The position numbers were made by a program, and so were the translations under genes. The notes beneath the pieces are model-generated. The model had not been told where the DNA came from. It was given only the letters and a program-made list of their open reading frames with translations, and did no database searches. Below, piece by piece: positions 36,208 through 45,973 of a stretch of DNA of 64,000 bases. This stretch comes from Oceanospirillum linum (lineage in GTDB: Bacteria; Pseudomonadota; Gammaproteobacteria; Pseudomonadales; Halomonadaceae): assembly GCF_001995095.2 (NCBI RefSeq), contig NZ_MTSD02000010.1, positions 1 through 64,000 on the forward strand, read 5' to 3'. How positions within the stretch are numbered: position 1 is the stretch's first letter; every line of letters begins with the position of its first letter.

Positions 36208-37047
36208 TTAGTGATCGCGGTTTGGCTGTTTGCACAGGCGATCCAGCATGATCGCCACCAGAACAATCGCCAGACCGGCTTCAAAGCCCTGAGAGATGTT
36301 CACGGTATTCAGTGCACGCACCACAGGCTTGCCCAAGCCATCAGCACCCACAAGGGCAGCGATAACCACCATGGATAGCGACAACATAATGCATTGGGTA
36401 ACACCGGCCATGATATTGGGCATAGCCGCTGGCAGTTCTACTTTAAACAACAGTTTCCATCGGGTTGCACCAAAGGCTTTACCGGCTTCCAGTAGCTCCT
36501 GCGGCACGCTGCTGATACCCAGAGCGGTTAGCCGGATCGGAGCGGCAATGGCGAAAATGATGGTGGAGATCAGCCCCGGTACCACACCCAGGCCGAAAAG
36601 AATCAGAGTCGGAATCAGATAAACAAAGGTTGGAATCGTTTGCATCAGGTCAAGCACCGGACGAATGCCAACATGAAATCTGGGGTAGTGGGCCGCCAGA
36701 ATTCCCAACGGGATGCCAAAAAGAACACACATAAAGGTGGCCATGAGTACTAATACCAGTGTCTCTATCATCTCTGACCAATATCCGAGGTTAGCGATCA
36801 GCAGCAGAGATGCTGTAACAAAAATAACCAACCCGATTGAGCGTTGCAGCCACCAGCTCAGCGCAGCGGTCAGTGCGATCAGTACCATAGCCGGGGCCAT
36901 TAACAGCAGGTCGGTGACACCTAAAATCAGCCATTCAAGGGAAAAGGCAATGGCATCGAAAAATCCGGCGGCATTTCCAATCAGCCAGTCAACAAAGGAC
37001 TCCATCCATTGTCCCATTGGCAGTTTATGTTCAGTTATCCAGTTCAT
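36208..37047 (-). CDS. choW: Choline ABC transporter permease
   Basis: 279 residues with about seven membrane helices. The ATPase-contact loop is ELLEAGKAFGATRWKLLFKVELPAAMPNIMAGV. It pairs with ChoV, whose gene starts 34 bp downstream, and ChoX upstream. Order and content match the cho transport genes found with bet genes in Pseudomonas and rhizobia. The ribosome site is weak. Confidence 0.93.
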   Translation of the reverse strand: MNWITEHKLPMGQWMESFVDWLIGNAAGFFDAIAFSLEWLILGVTDLLLMAPAMVLIALTAALSWWLQRSIGLVIFVTASLLLIANLGYWSEMIETLVLVLMATFMCVLFGIPLGILAAHYPRFHVGIRPVLDLMQTIPTFVYLIPTLILFGLGVVPGLISTIIFAIAAPIRLTALGISSVPQELLEAGKAFGATRWKLLFKVELPAAMPNIMAGVTQCIMLSLSMVVIAALVGADGLGKPVVRALNTVNISQGFEAGLAIVLVAIMLDRLCKQPNRDH

Positions 37048-37136
37048 ATGGGGTTACCCGGTATTTTTAGCGCAGGCCCAGTGGCGCCCTGAGCGAAGGA
37101 GCATTTAACAGCAAGTCAGCATAAACAGAGGATAAG

Positions 37137-37160
37137 AGCACCCGCCACTGGGCAGGTGCT
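37137..37160 (-). other. Intra-operon hairpin between choX and choW
   Basis: In the leftward transcript AGCACCUGCC-CAGU-GGCGGGUGCU forms an uninterrupted 10-bp stem with one U-G pair, just after the choX stop. It lacks a U tract. A 3'-end stabiliser giving excess binding protein is the likely role. Confidence 0.65.
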
Positions 37161-37171
37161 GTATGAGGTAC

Positions 37172-38143
37172 TTACAGATTCAGGTGTTTCTTAACCGCTG
37201 GCAGGCCGGGTTTGCCATCTAGTGTCTTTACGCCCTGTAGCCACTGATCCAGTACTGCAGGATTGTTACGCAGCCACTCTGTTGCTGCCTGCTGAGGCTT
37301 TTTGCCATCATCCAGAATAGCGCCCATGATCCGGTTTTCCATGCTTAGGGAGAACTCAAGATTGGTCAGCAGTTGGCCCATGTTCGGACATTCGGTGCTG
37401 TAGTCTTTACGGGTGTTGGTATGAACGGTTGCGCCACCGAAGTTCGGGCCAAACCAGTCATCACCACCGTCCAGATATTCGATCTCGAAGTTGCTGTTCA
37501 TCGGGTGTGGTTCCCAACCCAGGAAAACAACCCACTTGTTACGACGTTCGGCACGTTGTACTTCTGACAGCATGCCGGCTTCAGAGGACTCCACCAGTTT
37601 GAAACCTTTCAGTTCAAAGGCGTCCTGATCGATCATGTCCTGAATCAGACGGTTACCATCGTTACCCGGCTCGATGCCATAGATGCGGTTGCGGAATTTG
37701 CTCTTGAACTTGGCGATATCTGCGAAGGTGCGCACACCACCATCAAAGGCGGCTTTGTTAACTGCCAGTGTGTATTTTGCGCCGGTCAGGTTGGTTTTAA
37801 CGGTTTCTACGGTGCCCGCTTCACGGTACTTGGCGATGTCGCCCTCCATGGTAGGCATCCAGTTACCCAGGAAAACATCCAGTTCCCCGGAAGCCAGAGA
37901 GGTATAGGTGACCGGTACAGACAGCAGCTGAGTTTTAGGGGTGTAACCCAGACCTTTAACCACCTCAGATGTTACCGCAGTGGTTGCCGTGATATCGGTC
38001 CAGCCTACGTCGGAGAAACGAACCGTAGAGCAGTTTTCAGCAGCATGGGCGCTCAGGGAAAAGGCACTGGCAGAAAGGGTTGCGGTGATCGCCGCGAGCG
38101 TTTTTGCGAGTGTCTTTGGGGTAAACGTTTTTTGAGTTTTCAT
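37172..38143 (-). CDS. choX: Choline-binding periplasmic protein
   Basis: About 323 residues with a signal peptide (LAAITATLSASAFSLSAHA/AE). The ChoX/OpuAC pattern is RFSDVGWTDITATTAVTSEVV, ELDVFLGNWMPTMEGD, GIEPGNDGNRL, VVFLGWEPHPMNSNFEIEYLDGGDDWFGPN. The Trp/Tyr residues of these segments form the aromatic choline pocket in characterised ChoX. AAGGA is 7 bases from the second of two consecutive ATG codons. It is followed by a hairpin and then choW. Confidence 0.93.
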   Translation of the reverse strand: MKTQKTFTPKTLAKTLAAITATLSASAFSLSAHAAENCSTVRFSDVGWTDITATTAVTSEVVKGLGYTPKTQLLSVPVTYTSLASGELDVFLGNWMPTMEGDIAKYREAGTVETVKTNLTGAKYTLAVNKAAFDGGVRTFADIAKFKSKFRNRIYGIEPGNDGNRLIQDMIDQDAFELKGFKLVESSEAGMLSEVQRAERRNKWVVFLGWEPHPMNSNFEIEYLDGGDDWFGPNFGGATVHTNTRKDYSTECPNMGQLLTNLEFSLSMENRIMGAILDDGKKPQQAATEWLRNNPAVLDQWLQGVKTLDGKPGLPAVKKHLNL

Positions 38144-38209
38144 CATCTTTCCTTCTCGTTTTCGTACTTTTATCTTTATCGGGGAAATCTTCGCTCTTTA
38201 CGGAGCGGT

Positions 38210-38253
38210 AACCATCCGTATTGAGTTGTAGTCGGTCTCAATACAGATGGTTG
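38210..38253 (-). other. Intra-operon hairpin between betA and choX
   Basis: Leftward, AACCAUCUGUAUUGAG pairs with CUCAAUACGGAUGGUU: 16 bp including one U-G pair, around a 12-base loop. It lies just after the betA stop, about 65 bases before choX. No U tract follows, so it may be a processing or stability element separating oxidation from transport genes. Confidence 0.65.
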
Positions 38254-38259
38254 AAATCA

Positions 38260-39936
38260 CTAGCGTTGTTGGTTTTCGTAATCCGGGTGAATCCAGACGG
38301 CTGCATCTGCCTTGGGGAGCGGCTGTTTGCCCAGAATTTTATCGGCGGCTTTTTCAGCCACCATGATCGTAGGTGCATTCAGGTTTCCGTTGGTAATCGT
38401 CGGAAATACGGAGGAGTCCACCACCCGAAGATGCTTGATACCGCGCACATTGCAGTCAGCATCCAGCACCGCCATAGGGTCGTCTTCAGCGCCCATCTTA
38501 CAGGTGCAGGATGGGTGATATGCGCTTTCGACGTTGTCACGCACCCAAGCGTCAATCTGCTCGTCAGACTCAATGTCGTAGCCCGGCTGAATCTCATTGC
38601 CGCGATATTTCTCCAGTGATTTCTGGTTCAGAATCTCACGGGTCAGGCGGATACAGGCGCGCCAGTCTTCAATATCCTGCTGTTCTGTCAGGTAGTTGAA
38701 CAGAATGCTTGGTGCGTCATGGGGATCAGCACTTTTAATGCGGATATGGCCACGACTGGCGGGCTTGTTCGGGCCAACATGAACCTGAAAACCATGACCT
38801 TTAAAGGCGGCATTGCCGTCATAACGCATGGCCGCTGGTAGGAAGTGATACTGAATATCCGGCCATTTCAGCCCCTTGCGTGAGCGGATAAAGGCGCAGG
38901 ACTCAAAATGGTTGGTGGCACCCAGGCCATCTTTGAACAGAATCCAGCGGGTGCCGATCAGGCCTTTGCTGATCAGGTTCAGTTTCGAGTTCAGAGAGAT
39001 CGGCTCTTTGCACTGGTACTGAAAATAAACTTCCAGGTGATCCTGCAGGTTTTCACCTACGCCGGGCAGGTCTTTTACAACCTCAACACCGGCTTTTTCC
39101 AGCACCTCTTTCGGGCCGATACCGGACAGCTGCAACAGCTGAGGTGAGCCCACTGAACCTGCGGCAGAGATCACTTCGCGATAGGCGTTAACGGTTTTAA
39201 TCTGGCCCTTATGCTCAAACTCAACACCCGCCGCTGCAATTTCACCACTGGATCTGTTGGTCAGAATTTTTCGACTATGGACGCCGGTCAGTACGGTCAG
39301 GTTGGGGCGCTGCATAGCGCGGCGCAGATACGCATTGGAAGTGGAGCTGCGTACACCATTTTTAACCGTCATATGCATCGGGCCGAAGCCTTCCTGACGG
39401 TAGCCGTTGTAATCTTTGGTGAAACCGTAGCCAGCATCGACACCGGCATCGATAAACGCCTGATACAGAGGATTCAGGGACATCCCATTACCGTTGCAGG
39501 TGCCTACCGGGCCGTTGCCACCGCGATAACTGTCTGCACCACCTTCCCATGTTTCGGCACGCTGGAAGTAGGGCAGGCAGCTCTGGTAATCCCAGCCCGT
39601 TGCGCCCTGTTCCTGCCACTGATCAAAGTCACAGGCGTGGCCGCGCACATAAACCATACCGTTGATGGAGGAGGAGCCGCCAAGGGTTTTACCCCGAGGC
39701 GTGTGCAGTGAACGGTAGTTGACGCCGGGCTCTGGTTCTGTGTGAAACTGCCAGCAGAGGCTTTCGGTATTCATCGGGTAGGAGAGTGCCGTTGGCATCT
39801 GGACAAAGATGCTCTTGTCACTACCGCCTTTCTCCAGCAGTAACACGGTATGCATACCGCTTTCCGTCAGGCGGTCCGCCAGTACGCAACCAGCAGAACC
39901 TGCCCCGATGATGATGTAATCGTATTCCTGTTTCAT
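38260..39936 (-). CDS. betA: Choline dehydrogenase
   Basis: About 558 residues, a GMC flavoenzyme. The FAD-binding motif is [22 protein letters not shown] signatures include [18 protein letters not shown], and the C-terminal [20 protein letters not shown] and [17 protein letters not shown] carry the catalytic His region. It oxidises choline to betaine aldehyde at the membrane. The start is 39936 or 39951; neither has a clear Shine-Dalgarno, and 39936 fits other BetA N termini better. It lies 30 bp after betB in the same operon. Confidence 0.95.
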   Translation of the reverse strand: MKQEYDYIIIGAGSAGCVLADRLTESGMHTVLLLEKGGSDKSIFVQMPTALSYPMNTESLCWQFHTEPEPGVNYRSLHTPRGKTLGGSSSINGMVYVRGHACDFDQWQEQGATGWDYQSCLPYFQRAETWEGGADSYRGGNGPVGTCNGNGMSLNPLYQAFIDAGVDAGYGFTKDYNGYRQEGFGPMHMTVKNGVRSSTSNAYLRRAMQRPNLTVLTGVHSRKILTNRSSGEIAAAGVEFEHKGQIKTVNAYREVISAAGSVGSPQLLQLSGIGPKEVLEKAGVEVVKDLPGVGENLQDHLEVYFQYQCKEPISLNSKLNLISKGLIGTRWILFKDGLGATNHFESCAFIRSRKGLKWPDIQYHFLPAAMRYDGNAAFKGHGFQVHVGPNKPASRGHIRIKSADPHDAPSILFNYLTEQQDIEDWRACIRLTREILNQKSLEKYRGNEIQPGYDIESDEQIDAWVRDNVESAYHPSCTCKMGAEDDPMAVLDADCNVRGIKHLRVVDSSVFPTITNGNLNAPTIMVAEKAADKILGKQPLPKADAAVWIHPDYENQQR

Positions 39937-39968
39937 ATCGCTAGGACTCATAGTGGGTTGCGCAGGGA

Positions 39969-41462
39969 TCAGTATGGACGCTCAATGTCGCCGGTCTCTA
40001 CAAACACGCTCTTGGTCTGGGTGTAGTGGTAGAGGGTTTCGATGCCGTTTTCCCGGCCAATGCCGGATAGCTTGTAACCGCCCACCGGCATTTCAGCCGG
40101 AGAGGCACCCCAGGTGTTGATCCAGCAGATCCCCGCCTGCAGACGGTTGATCACGCGATGGGCGCGCCCCAGATCTCTGGTGAAAACACCGGCGGCTAAG
40201 CCGTATTCGGTGTTGTTGGCGCGGGTAATCACTTCCTCTTCATCGGAGAAGCGCAGTACCGACATCACAGGGCCGAAGATCTCATCGATCACCTGGGGCA
40301 TATCATCGGTGCAGTCAGCGAATACGGTGGGTTTAACGAAAGCGCCTTTATCCGGGCCGTTTTCAGTGGCTTGTTCGCCGCCGCAGATTAAACGGGCACC
40401 GGCTTGTTTGGCCGCTTCGATATAACCCAATACCTTCTGCATATGATCTTTTGAGATCAGCGCTCCCACCTGAGTTTTAGGGTCGGTGGGGTCGCCGATA
40501 ATCATCTGCTCGGTACGGGTTTTAAGCTCGTCAAGGAAGGCGTCATAGATGGCGTCATGTACAAAGACGCGGGTGCCGTTAGTGCACACTTCGCCCTGGG
40601 TGTAAAAGTTGGCCAGCATGGCACCGGAAACCGCTTGCTCAACCGGCGTATCCGGGAAGATGATCATGGGGGATTTGCCACCCAGTTCCATGGTGACCTG
40701 CTTGAGGGTCTTGGCGGAATCCCCCATCACCGCTTTACCGGTGCCGCATTCGCCGGTGAAGGAAACCTTGCTGATCTCAGGGTGAGCGGTGAGCATCCGG
40801 CCAACACGGGCATCCCCCTGAATCACATTAAAGACGCCATCCGGTACACCGGCTTCGGTATAGATCTCCGCCAGCTTCAGTACACTCAAGGGTGTTTCCT
40901 CTGAGGGTTTAAAGATCATGGCGTTGCCGGCGGCCAGTGCCGGTGCGGATTTCCAGCAGGCGATCTGAATCGGGTAGTTCCAGGCACCGATTCCGGCGCA
41001 GATGCCCAGGGGCTCGCGGCGGGTATAGAAGAAATTCTGCTCATTCAGCTGCTGGTAATCGCCCTGAATTTTGTCCGCAAGACCCGCGTAGTACTCGATT
41101 ACATCGGCACCGGTGACAATATCCACGCAGTCTGCTTCCTGAATCGGCTTGCCGGTATCCAGTACTTCCAGCATCGCCAGCTCGTCATTGCGCTCACGCA
41201 GCAGAGCAACGGCTTTATTCAGAATACGGCCGCGTTCAATACCGGTCATCGCAGCCCATTCAGCCTGACCTTTTTTTGCAGATTCAATGGCGGCAGACAT
41301 TGCGCTGTCATCACCCTGCGCGACGGTTGCGATAACCTCGCCATTAGCAGGGTTGATGCTGGTAAAGGTCTCTTTCGGTGCCTGGGTGTAGTAGCGACCG
41401 TGGACATAATGTTGGGTTATAGACGGTTGTTGGGTAACAGAGGATTGCTGTGAAGTTGTCAT
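39969..41462 (-). CDS. betB: Betaine aldehyde dehydrogenase
   Basis: 497 residues, aldehyde dehydrogenase superfamily. Landmarks: [29 protein letters not shown], the catalytic Glu of TMELGGKSP and catalytic Cys of [13 protein letters not shown]. It oxidises betaine aldehyde to glycine betaine with NAD(P), completing synthesis of the osmoprotectant. Its place between betI and betA confirms the assignment over other ALDHs. Confidence 0.96.
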   Translation of the reverse strand: MTTSQQSSVTQQPSITQHYVHGRYYTQAPKETFTSINPANGEVIATVAQGDDSAMSAAIESAKKGQAEWAAMTGIERGRILNKAVALLRERNDELAMLEVLDTGKPIQEADCVDIVTGADVIEYYAGLADKIQGDYQQLNEQNFFYTRREPLGICAGIGAWNYPIQIACWKSAPALAAGNAMIFKPSEETPLSVLKLAEIYTEAGVPDGVFNVIQGDARVGRMLTAHPEISKVSFTGECGTGKAVMGDSAKTLKQVTMELGGKSPMIIFPDTPVEQAVSGAMLANFYTQGEVCTNGTRVFVHDAIYDAFLDELKTRTEQMIIGDPTDPKTQVGALISKDHMQKVLGYIEAAKQAGARLICGGEQATENGPDKGAFVKPTVFADCTDDMPQVIDEIFGPVMSVLRFSDEEEVITRANNTEYGLAAGVFTRDLGRAHRVINRLQAGICWINTWGASPAEMPVGGYKLSGIGRENGIETLYHYTQTKSVFVETGDIERPY

Positions 41463-41543
41463 CGTATCTCAACCTGAAAATAGGGTTTGCCAAAAAAATT
41501 TAGGGTCTGTCGCGGGTTAATTCATTGGCCTGCCGGGCCATTA

Positions 41544-42185
41544 TTAAGTCATCATTTTCCGGGACTTGTCTGATTTGCCGTCCAGATATTCCTGCCAGAC
41601 CGCCTCTGGCAGTTTGAGCCGGAGGTAATCCAGAATCAGGTGCTCAGCCAGTTCTTTGTCGATGCCGTTGGGAGAGAGTGCCCCCCTGAGCCAGATACCA
41701 TCAATCAGAGCGGCTACGCCCTGCGCGATAAAAGCAGCTTCCTCGTGGCTGACCACCTGCTTCAGTTCATAGCGCAAGTAGGAGAGCAGGCGCTGTTCGT
41801 TGACCCGTTGCAGTCGGTGTAGCTGAGGTTTGTGCATGGAGTGCGACCAGAAGGTCAGCCAGGTTTTGACGACCTTGCTGTCCAATTGTTTAGGGTCAAA
41901 ATTACCTTCAACTACGGCAATCAGTCGCTCTACAACATTATCGCGTTCAACCTTTTTTAACCGTTTGCTGATCGCTGCAGACAGCTCTTTCAGAACAGAG
42001 CGCATGGTTTCTTCCAGCAAACCATCCTTGCCACCAAAATAATGGTTGATAATTGCCGGGGAAACGCCGGCATATTTCGCGATCATGGCAACACTGGCTT
42101 TATGCAGCCCTGCATCGTTCACCGCTTCCATGGTGGCATTAATCAGTTGAGGCTTACGGATTTCCGGCATGCCAACTTTGGGCAT
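41544..42185 (-). CDS. betI: BetI, TetR-family repressor of choline oxidation
   Basis: 213 residues. The MPKVGMPEIRKPQLINATMEAV start is typical of BetI, followed by the HTH (KASVAMIAKYAGVSPAIINHYFGGKDGLLEE). The C-terminal half has the conserved WLTFWSHSMHKPQLHRLQRVNERRLLS-like segment, here ending QRLLSYL. It represses bet genes until choline binds. GGGAG lies 8 bases before the ATG. It is the first gene of the leftward operon, and a candidate operator lies just upstream. Confidence 0.95.
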   Translation of the reverse strand: MPKVGMPEIRKPQLINATMEAVNDAGLHKASVAMIAKYAGVSPAIINHYFGGKDGLLEETMRSVLKELSAAISKRLKKVERDNVVERLIAVVEGNFDPKQLDSKVVKTWLTFWSHSMHKPQLHRLQRVNEQRLLSYLRYELKQVVSHEEAAFIAQGVAALIDGIWLRGALSPNGIDKELAEHLILDYLRLKLPEAVWQEYLDGKSDKSRKMMT

Positions 42186-42208
42186 CGCAACCGCTCCCTG
42201 TTTTTCTT

Positions 42209-42225
42209 AAATGAATGTTTAATTA
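42209..42225. promoter_or_regulatory. Candidate BetI operator
   Basis: AAATGAATGTTTAATTA resembles the A/T-rich BetI palindrome as I remember it (about ATTGAACGTTCAAT), with two to three differences. It lies 24 bp upstream of the betI ATG, where autoregulation is expected. Confidence 0.6.
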
Positions 42226-42566
42226 AAAATGACAGATGCAGCCAAGGTCTGCAAGTAAAAAATAGTTAGGGTTCTAATCTAATATTTTTACATCTGGCTT
42301 AATTGCAGGAAATAGCTGCCAATATGCAGCTAAGATCTTGAAAATGTTGTTATAGGGGGAAATATTAGGCGTCTTATGTTTTGTGGCGGAAAAGTTCGAT
42401 CAACAGATTGTTTTCAGGCGCGGCGTTTATTGGGCGGTAAAACCTGAAAAAGACTAGCAGGCTATATCAGGCATCTTTTCCAGAATGGATATCCGGTCCG
42501 GGCGGTGGGTGCGTGGTTCACTCTGGCTCTGTACGGTTATATATCTATTTAATTGTGATTGATTAT

Positions 42567-42589
42567 CAAATAGAAATCGTTACTATTTG
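42567..42589. repeat. Inverted repeat upstream of the AraC gene
   Basis: CAAATAG and CTATTTG flank a 9-base spacer, 44 bp before the AraC-type start. The neighbouring TGATTATCA also resembles half a Fur box. Either autoregulation or iron control is possible. Confidence 0.45.
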
Positions 42590-42633
42590 CTGCTGCCGTC
42601 TGGGGTAACAGATTTTTGGTGTAAATAACTCAT

Positions 42634-43566
42634 ATGATACAAGATGCTGCCTTTCACAGAATTCAATCCACCCTGGAATATATACATAATCATCTGGACA
42701 GGCCTTTGTCAGTGGAGTCGATGGCTGAAAAAAGTTGCTGGTCCAGGTGGCAGTTCCAGCGGGTATTCAGCCATTTTACCGGGCAAACCGTTGCTCAATA
42801 TATACGTGAGATTCGCCTGAGTCGTGCCGCTGAGTTGCTGCTGTGTAGTCGACGAACACAATTGGATATCGCTTTGGAGTGCGGGTTTGACTCCGAGGTG
42901 AGTTTTAGTCGTAGTTTCCGGCATATGTTTCATTGCACGCCAGGTCAATATCGCAGACGAGGTAAGCGTGCCGGTCTGAAAACACCGATTGTGTCACTGC
43001 CGCTAACAGATCTTTCAGGTCATAAGCCCGGAGGGATTTCTCAGCTTAAAGGACTGGAGGAACACAGGTTGCTCCAGATAAGAGTTGAAAGTCAGCCGGA
43101 GAAGCAGGTGCAGGGTGTTGCGGGCCGGATACAGGGGATATTTGCCGAGCAGCCTGATTTTTCCGCTAAAGTCCCGCAGATCTGGCAGAAATTATCTGAG
43201 AGGCTTGCAAAAAAACATAGCCTCACAGACCGGAGCGCGATGCAGGCTCTGGGTGTTCTGGATACCAGTTCGCTGAGTTCAGGTGATACCTCTATTGATT
43301 ACTGGGCGTGTATCAGTAGTGATCAACATGAGCCGCTTACCCTGCTGGATTCTTTGGTGATTCCCGAGCAGGAGTACGCTGTTATTCCTTTTTCCGGGCC
43401 AGCCGGTCTGATCGATAATACACTGCAGTGGTTTATTTGCCACTGGCTGCCGACGTCTGGTTATCGGGGAATCAACCGGTTTGACCTTGAAGTCTACCCT
43501 TCAGGTTTTATTGCAGACGGCCAGCATCTGGAAATGGAGTATTGGGTGCCCGTCGCCCCCGAGTGA
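42634..43566 (+). CDS. AraC-family regulator with C-terminal effector domain
   Basis: 310 residues. Unlike most AraC proteins the DNA-binding domain is N-terminal (about 8-105: LDRPLSVESMAEKSCWSRWQFQRVFSHFTGQTVAQYIREIRL, then the second HTH ending FRHMFHCTPGQYRR). The rest is a GyrI-like effector-binding domain ending FDLEVYPSGFIADGQHLEMEYWVPV. This is the Rob-type architecture. The TonB receptor gene follows in the same direction after about 150 bp, so it may control iron or siderophore uptake. The ribosome site is weak. Confidence 0.88.
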   Translation: MIQDAAFHRIQSTLEYIHNHLDRPLSVESMAEKSCWSRWQFQRVFSHFTGQTVAQYIREIRLSRAAELLLCSRRTQLDIALECGFDSEVSFSRSFRHMFHCTPGQYRRRGKRAGLKTPIVSLPLTDLSGHKPGGISQLKGLEEHRLLQIRVESQPEKQVQGVAGRIQGIFAEQPDFSAKVPQIWQKLSERLAKKHSLTDRSAMQALGVLDTSSLSSGDTSIDYWACISSDQHEPLTLLDSLVIPEQEYAVIPFSGPAGLIDNTLQWFICHWLPTSGYRGINRFDLEVYPSGFIADGQHLEMEYWVPVAPE

Positions 43567-43656
43567 GTTATTCGCAGGAATGGTTAAGCATGATTTGACT
43601 TCCGGGTGATCAGTTTGCACCAAATCGTTAAGTTTGCAGCCGACATAAAAATTATT

Positions 43657-43675
43657 ATTGAGAATAATTCACATT
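43657..43675. promoter_or_regulatory. Fur box upstream of the TonB receptor
   Basis: ATTGAGAATAATTCACATT closely matches the classic Fur core TGAGAATAATTCTCA, with one base changed in the right arm. It is 45 bp before the receptor ATG. Iron repression is predicted. Confidence 0.82.
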
Positions 43676-43719
43676 TGTAACAAGCCTTCTTTCTCAATCG
43701 CTGTTTACTAGGAGCAATA

Positions 43720-45888
43720 ATGAATAGATCTGATCACCCTTTATCAGGAGCGCGGTTTAAGCCTCGTCTGTTAGCAATGGCGGTTGCCACTGCTTTTTCT
43801 ACCCCTTTGATTGCGGCGTCGGCGGATGAAGCCTCAGTGTCTGATCAGGTTCAGACTCAGGGTGACCTGGTTATTTACAATAACACCTATCGTAATACGG
43901 CAACGAAAACAGCGCTTTCAGCCGAAGAAACACCTCAGGGATATTCTATTATTGATCAGGCCGATCTGGATATGCGTAATGCTGATTCGGTGGCTGAAGC
44001 GTTACGTTACAGTACCGGAGTCAATACTGAGTTACGTGGTGGTGCCGTTACGCGTTTAGATCTTTTTTCCATCAGAGGCTTTATTAACTATCAGAATGCC
44101 TATGATGGGCTGCCACTGATTTTTAATGACTGGAATTTACAGCCCCAGATCGATGCCAAGGTACTGGAACAGGTGGAGGTGTTCAAAGGGCCAACCTCTA
44201 CACTGTATGGCAGTATGCCCCCCGGTGGGATGGTGAATCTGATCAGCAAGCAGCCTCAGACAGAGTCCGCCCACAGCGTAGAGTTAGCAACGGGAAGCCG
44301 AAACAAAATTGAGGCCAGCTTTGATTCGACCGGTCAGATAGGGGAGTCAGATTTTTCTTACCGTGTCGTGGGTCTGGCCCGGGAGGAAGACTCCCAGGCT
44401 GATACTGCTCAGGATAAGCGAACACTGATAGCACCCTCTGTTGATTGGCGTGTCTCTGAGGATACCCTGGTTAACTTCAACCTATACTACCAGGATGATC
44501 CGGCGATGGGCGTTTATACAACGCTGCCTGCAGAGGGTATGTTCCGGGATAACCCTAATGGGGAGTTTGATCAGAGCAGCTTTAGTGGTGATAAGAACTG
44601 GAATACCTATGAGCGTGAAGTCACCCTTGTGGGTTATAAGATTAACCACAAGCTGAATGATAACTGGACTGTGCTTCAGAATGTCCGCTATATGGATGCA
44701 TCGGCATACCAGGAGAATACTTATATATCCTCACTGGAAGACGATATGCGCACCCTGAACCGGAATGCCTATCTGACCGATGAGACCAGCAAGGCCATAG
44801 CACTGGATAATCAGCTGTCAGGCATCGTTTACACAGGAAATGTTGAACATAACCTTCTGGTCGGCCTGGACTATCAGAAACTGGAATCCGACATTCGCTA
44901 CGAAGATCAGGCGATTGCGACTCTGGATCTTTTCGACCGCGATAATAATCAGGTGGATCGTGCCGCTCTGGATATGACAAATACGGCTTATTCCAGTGAT
45001 TTCACAAAAGAAACAGAGCAAACGGGCTTTTACCTGCAGGATCAGATGAAAATAGGGTCTTTGGTTCTGATTGCCGGGGCGCGTTACGATGACTATAAAG
45101 GAACAGAAAAGGGTAAAAAATACTCCCAGGAAACAGATACCAAGCTCACGGAAACTCATACCACAGGTCGTGTTGGGGCGCTCTATCAGCTGGATAACGG
45201 GCTGGCACCTTTTGTCAGCTATGCTGAGAGTTATCAGCCTGAAACAGGCGTCACCCGCAATAAAGAAGCGTTTGAAGCCTCTACCGGTCAGCAGTGGGAG
45301 GCGGGCATTAAATATAAGAGCGTTGATCGTCAGGTAACGGGCTCTCTTGTGGCTTATCAGATTACAAAAGATAATGTTCCCACCCGTGATCCTAATGGTT
45401 CAGCTTATGACCTGATTCAGGCGGGGGAAGTTGAGTCGAAAGGTATTGAAGCAGAGCTTCAGGCTCAGGTCTCAGATAACCTTTTGCTTTCCGCATACTA
45501 TACGCGTCAGGATGTTGAGATTACGAAGGATAATAATGGGCTGCAGGGCAAAACGCCGGTATGGGTTCCGGAGCAGATGCTTTCTGCCTGGGCGCAGTAT
45601 GATATCTATACGGGAGCACTTGCAGGAACAACGCTAAGCTCTGGTATTCGTCATATTGGTGAAGCTCAGATGGATGCAGCCAATAGTGATACGGTTCCTT
45701 CGGCAACGATGATGGATCTGTCTGTGGCCTATGATCTGGCTGGACTGAGTCCCGGTGCATACGGTGCCACAGCCCGTATCAGTGTCAGTAATGTATTTGA
45801 TGAGGTGTCTTACACCTGCTACGACGGTAACAACTGCTGGTTTGGCGCAGAACGTACGGTTGAAGCCAGTTTGAAATACGACTTCTGA
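43720..45888 (+). CDS. TonB-dependent siderophore receptor
   Basis: 722 residues. A signal peptide of about 30 residues ends near STPLIAASA. The plug domain contains LSAEETPQGYSIIDQADLDMRNADSVAEALRYSTGV, FSIRGF and VEVFKGPTSTLYGSMPPGGMVNLISKQP. The barrel ends with a C-terminal Phe (ASLKYDF), needed for outer membrane insertion. The plug is FhuA/FoxA-like, which suggests a hydroxamate siderophore (inference). AGGAG precedes the ATG and a Fur box lies upstream. The iron ABC genes at 60.8-63.6 kb could serve the inner membrane step. Confidence 0.95.
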   Translation: MNRSDHPLSGARFKPRLLAMAVATAFSTPLIAASADEASVSDQVQTQGDLVIYNNTYRNTATKTALSAEETPQGYSIIDQADLDMRNADSVAEALRYSTGVNTELRGGAVTRLDLFSIRGFINYQNAYDGLPLIFNDWNLQPQIDAKVLEQVEVFKGPTSTLYGSMPPGGMVNLISKQPQTESAHSVELATGSRNKIEASFDSTGQIGESDFSYRVVGLAREEDSQADTAQDKRTLIAPSVDWRVSEDTLVNFNLYYQDDPAMGVYTTLPAEGMFRDNPNGEFDQSSFSGDKNWNTYEREVTLVGYKINHKLNDNWTVLQNVRYMDASAYQENTYISSLEDDMRTLNRNAYLTDETSKAIALDNQLSGIVYTGNVEHNLLVGLDYQKLESDIRYEDQAIATLDLFDRDNNQVDRAALDMTNTAYSSDFTKETEQTGFYLQDQMKIGSLVLIAGARYDDYKGTEKGKKYSQETDTKLTETHTTGRVGALYQLDNGLAPFVSYAESYQPETGVTRNKEAFEASTGQQWEAGIKYKSVDRQVTGSLVAYQITKDNVPTRDPNGSAYDLIQAGEVESKGIEAELQAQVSDNLLLSAYYTRQDVEITKDNNGLQGKTPVWVPEQMLSAWAQYDIYTGALAGTTLSSGIRHIGEAQMDAANSDTVPSATMMDLSVAYDLAGLSPGAYGATARISVSNVFDEVSYTCYDGNNCWFGAERTVEASLKYDF

Positions 45889-45927
45889 GTATTGCAGAGC
45901 TGCCAGATGTTCGATTATTGACCGATT

Positions 45928-45967
45928 GGCAGGATACCTTCTGACAGAGTTGGTATCCTGCCGTTTT
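45928..45967 (+). terminator. Terminator of the TonB receptor gene
   Basis: GGCAGGATACC / GGTATCCTGCC, a perfect 11-bp stem with a 13-base loop, followed by GTTTTCTT. Confidence 0.85.
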
Positions 45968-45973
45968 CTTGTC

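Larger units (their letters stand above)
42186..42633. other. Divergent control region of the bet operon and AraC gene
   Basis: About 450 AT-rich bases between betI (left) and an AraC regulator (right). It holds a candidate BetI operator at 42209-42225 and an inverted repeat at 42567-42589. No ORF or RNA gene was recognised. Confidence 0.6.

Noticed and set aside
39211-39711. 166-residue rightward ORF inside betA
   Set aside because: Antisense to the GMC dehydrogenase motifs of BetA; no independent support.
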